Source: Tannerellaceae bacterium (GTDB taxonomy: Bacteria > Bacteroidota > Bacteroidia > Bacteroidales > Tannerellaceae). From it: DNA of 6,332 bases. The stretch spans positions 1 through 6,332 of the forward strand of contig JAISCM010000207.1 in the NCBI GenBank assembly GCA_031265595.1. Reading direction: 5' to 3'. Shown here piece by piece: positions 6,076-6,332 of the stretch (position 1 is its first letter; every line of letters starts with the position of its first letter). The notes under the pieces were generated by a model. That model had not been told where the DNA came from. It made no database searches and saw only the letters and a program-made list of their open reading frames with translations. The position numbers and the translations under genes are program-made.

Positions 6076-6290
6076 TTTCACCTTCCACCACCCCCTTCCA
6101 ACCCGCTCCTATAGCGGAAAGTAGGGTGAAACGTACACGTTTCTCCGGTGTAATTTCCTTTCACCCGTATTGGGAGGGCGAAAGTGGCGCGGCCGCCGGA
6201 GGTGAAAGCAAACTGAATGGGTGGAAGGTGTACGATCCACCCTACTTTCCGCTCTGGGAGCGGGTTTCAAGGGGGTGGTGAAAGGTGAAA
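6076..6290. mobile_element. 215-bp near-perfect palindrome, MITE/REP-like repeat element
   Basis: Bases 6076-6128 match the reverse complement of 6238-6290 at 48 of 53 positions with no gap. The symmetry goes on inward, still gapless around the same centre (6183): CGTACAC at 6132-6138 mirrors 6228-6234, CTTTCACC at 6158-6165 mirrors 6201-6208, and about 26 of 36 positions match between 6130 and 6165. Only about 35 central bases are asymmetric. The heptamer GGTGAAA or its complement TTTCACC recurs six times, at both outer edges and inside. No open frame in it looks like a protein and no transposase is present, so a non-autonomous mobile repeat or a REP-type structural repeat is the best reading. 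No target-site duplication is evident. A very stable hairpin would form in either strand's RNA. Confidence 0.7.
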
Positions 6291-6332
6291 CGTACTTGTT
6301 AAAAGTAGTCTGAGTAGGTATCACTATGTAGG

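Larger units (their letters stand above)
5827..6332. other. Gene-free, repeat-rich region upstream of the DUF4831-POT unit
   Basis: No credible coding sequence is present in these 506 bases. Apart from the promoter-like tandem repeat, the GTAAACCA pair, the 22-base repeats and the 215-base palindrome listed separately, the remaining pieces (5906-5935, 6005-6075, 6291-6332) show no tRNA, rRNA or clear regulatory motif. Within 6005-6075 only small dyads occur (ATCCGGCGCTGGAT at 6011-6024; CCCT/AGGG at 6048-6059). Whatever gene lies beyond 6332 is not visible. Confidence 0.75.

Noticed and set aside
5864..6091. 75-residue minus-strand open frame with FPKGRTRF, then FRKGAPF
   Set aside because: The peptide repetition is just the 22-base DNA repeat translated, and the frame runs into the promoter-like region of DUF4831.
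5985..6281. 98-residue plus-strand open frame over the repeat region
   Set aside because: It runs through the 22-base repeats and the palindrome. Its peptide PAPIAESRVKRT recurs as PAPRAESRVDRT on the other strand, as expected when both strands of a palindrome are translated.
6076..6290. Invertible promoter (phase-variation switch) flanked by inverted repeats
   Set aside because: Bacteroides invertons have short repeats around a promoter-bearing spacer. Here the symmetry continues into the spacer, only weak TAnnTTTG-like matches are found (minus strand near 6207-6214), and there is no adjacent invertase or target gene.
6109..6324. 71-residue minus-strand open frame
   Set aside because: Mirror image of the plus-strand frame through the same palindrome; Pro/Arg-rich, with no signal peptide, domain or start context.

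Overview
The window reads as chromosome of a Bacteroidales bacterium (Bacteroides/Parabacteroides-like). Evidence: a SusC/SusD outer-membrane uptake pair, a DUF4831 protein (a family I know only from Bacteroidetes), A-rich start regions without Shine-Dalgarno sequences, TAnnTTTG-type -7 promoter elements, and lipoproteins whose residues after the lipid cysteine differ in the way Bacteroidetes use to sort surface from periplasmic lipoproteins. Genus is not decidable from the window.

Layout. 1-3111 (+): the 3' end of a SusC-type TonB-dependent transporter (barrel C-terminus), 19 bases later a complete SusD/RagB lipoprotein, then a 125-134 base gap with two predicted hairpins, then a lipoprotein of the DUF1080 / 3-keto-disaccharide hydrolase family (PF06439). 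A strong rho-independent terminator at 3153-3190 closes this unit. 3202-5826 (-): a convergent two-gene unit, transcribed as DUF4831 periplasmic protein then a POT/PTR-family proton-coupled transporter, 33 bases apart. 5827-6332: about 500 bases with no credible gene but dense repeat structure: a 13-base tandem repeat that duplicates a -7 promoter motif, an 8-base direct repeat, three 22-base tandem repeats, and a 215-base near-perfect palindrome that looks like a non-autonomous mobile or REP/MITE-like element.

How the genes may work together. SusC and SusD import an oligosaccharide or other nutrient across the outer membrane; the DUF1080 lipoprotein probably cleaves (oxidised) glycosides, presumably in the periplasm, so the plus-strand block is the end of a small polysaccharide-utilisation-type locus without a visible classical glycoside hydrolase. 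The minus-strand pair is an independent unit: an inner-membrane POT transporter, normally for di/tripeptides, with an unusual set of coupling residues, co-transcribed with a secreted protein of unknown function.

Most of the coding content is ordinary for the phylum. The parts worth a second look are the repeat-rich region 5842-6290, the POT residue substitutions, and the hairpins between and inside the plus-strand genes.
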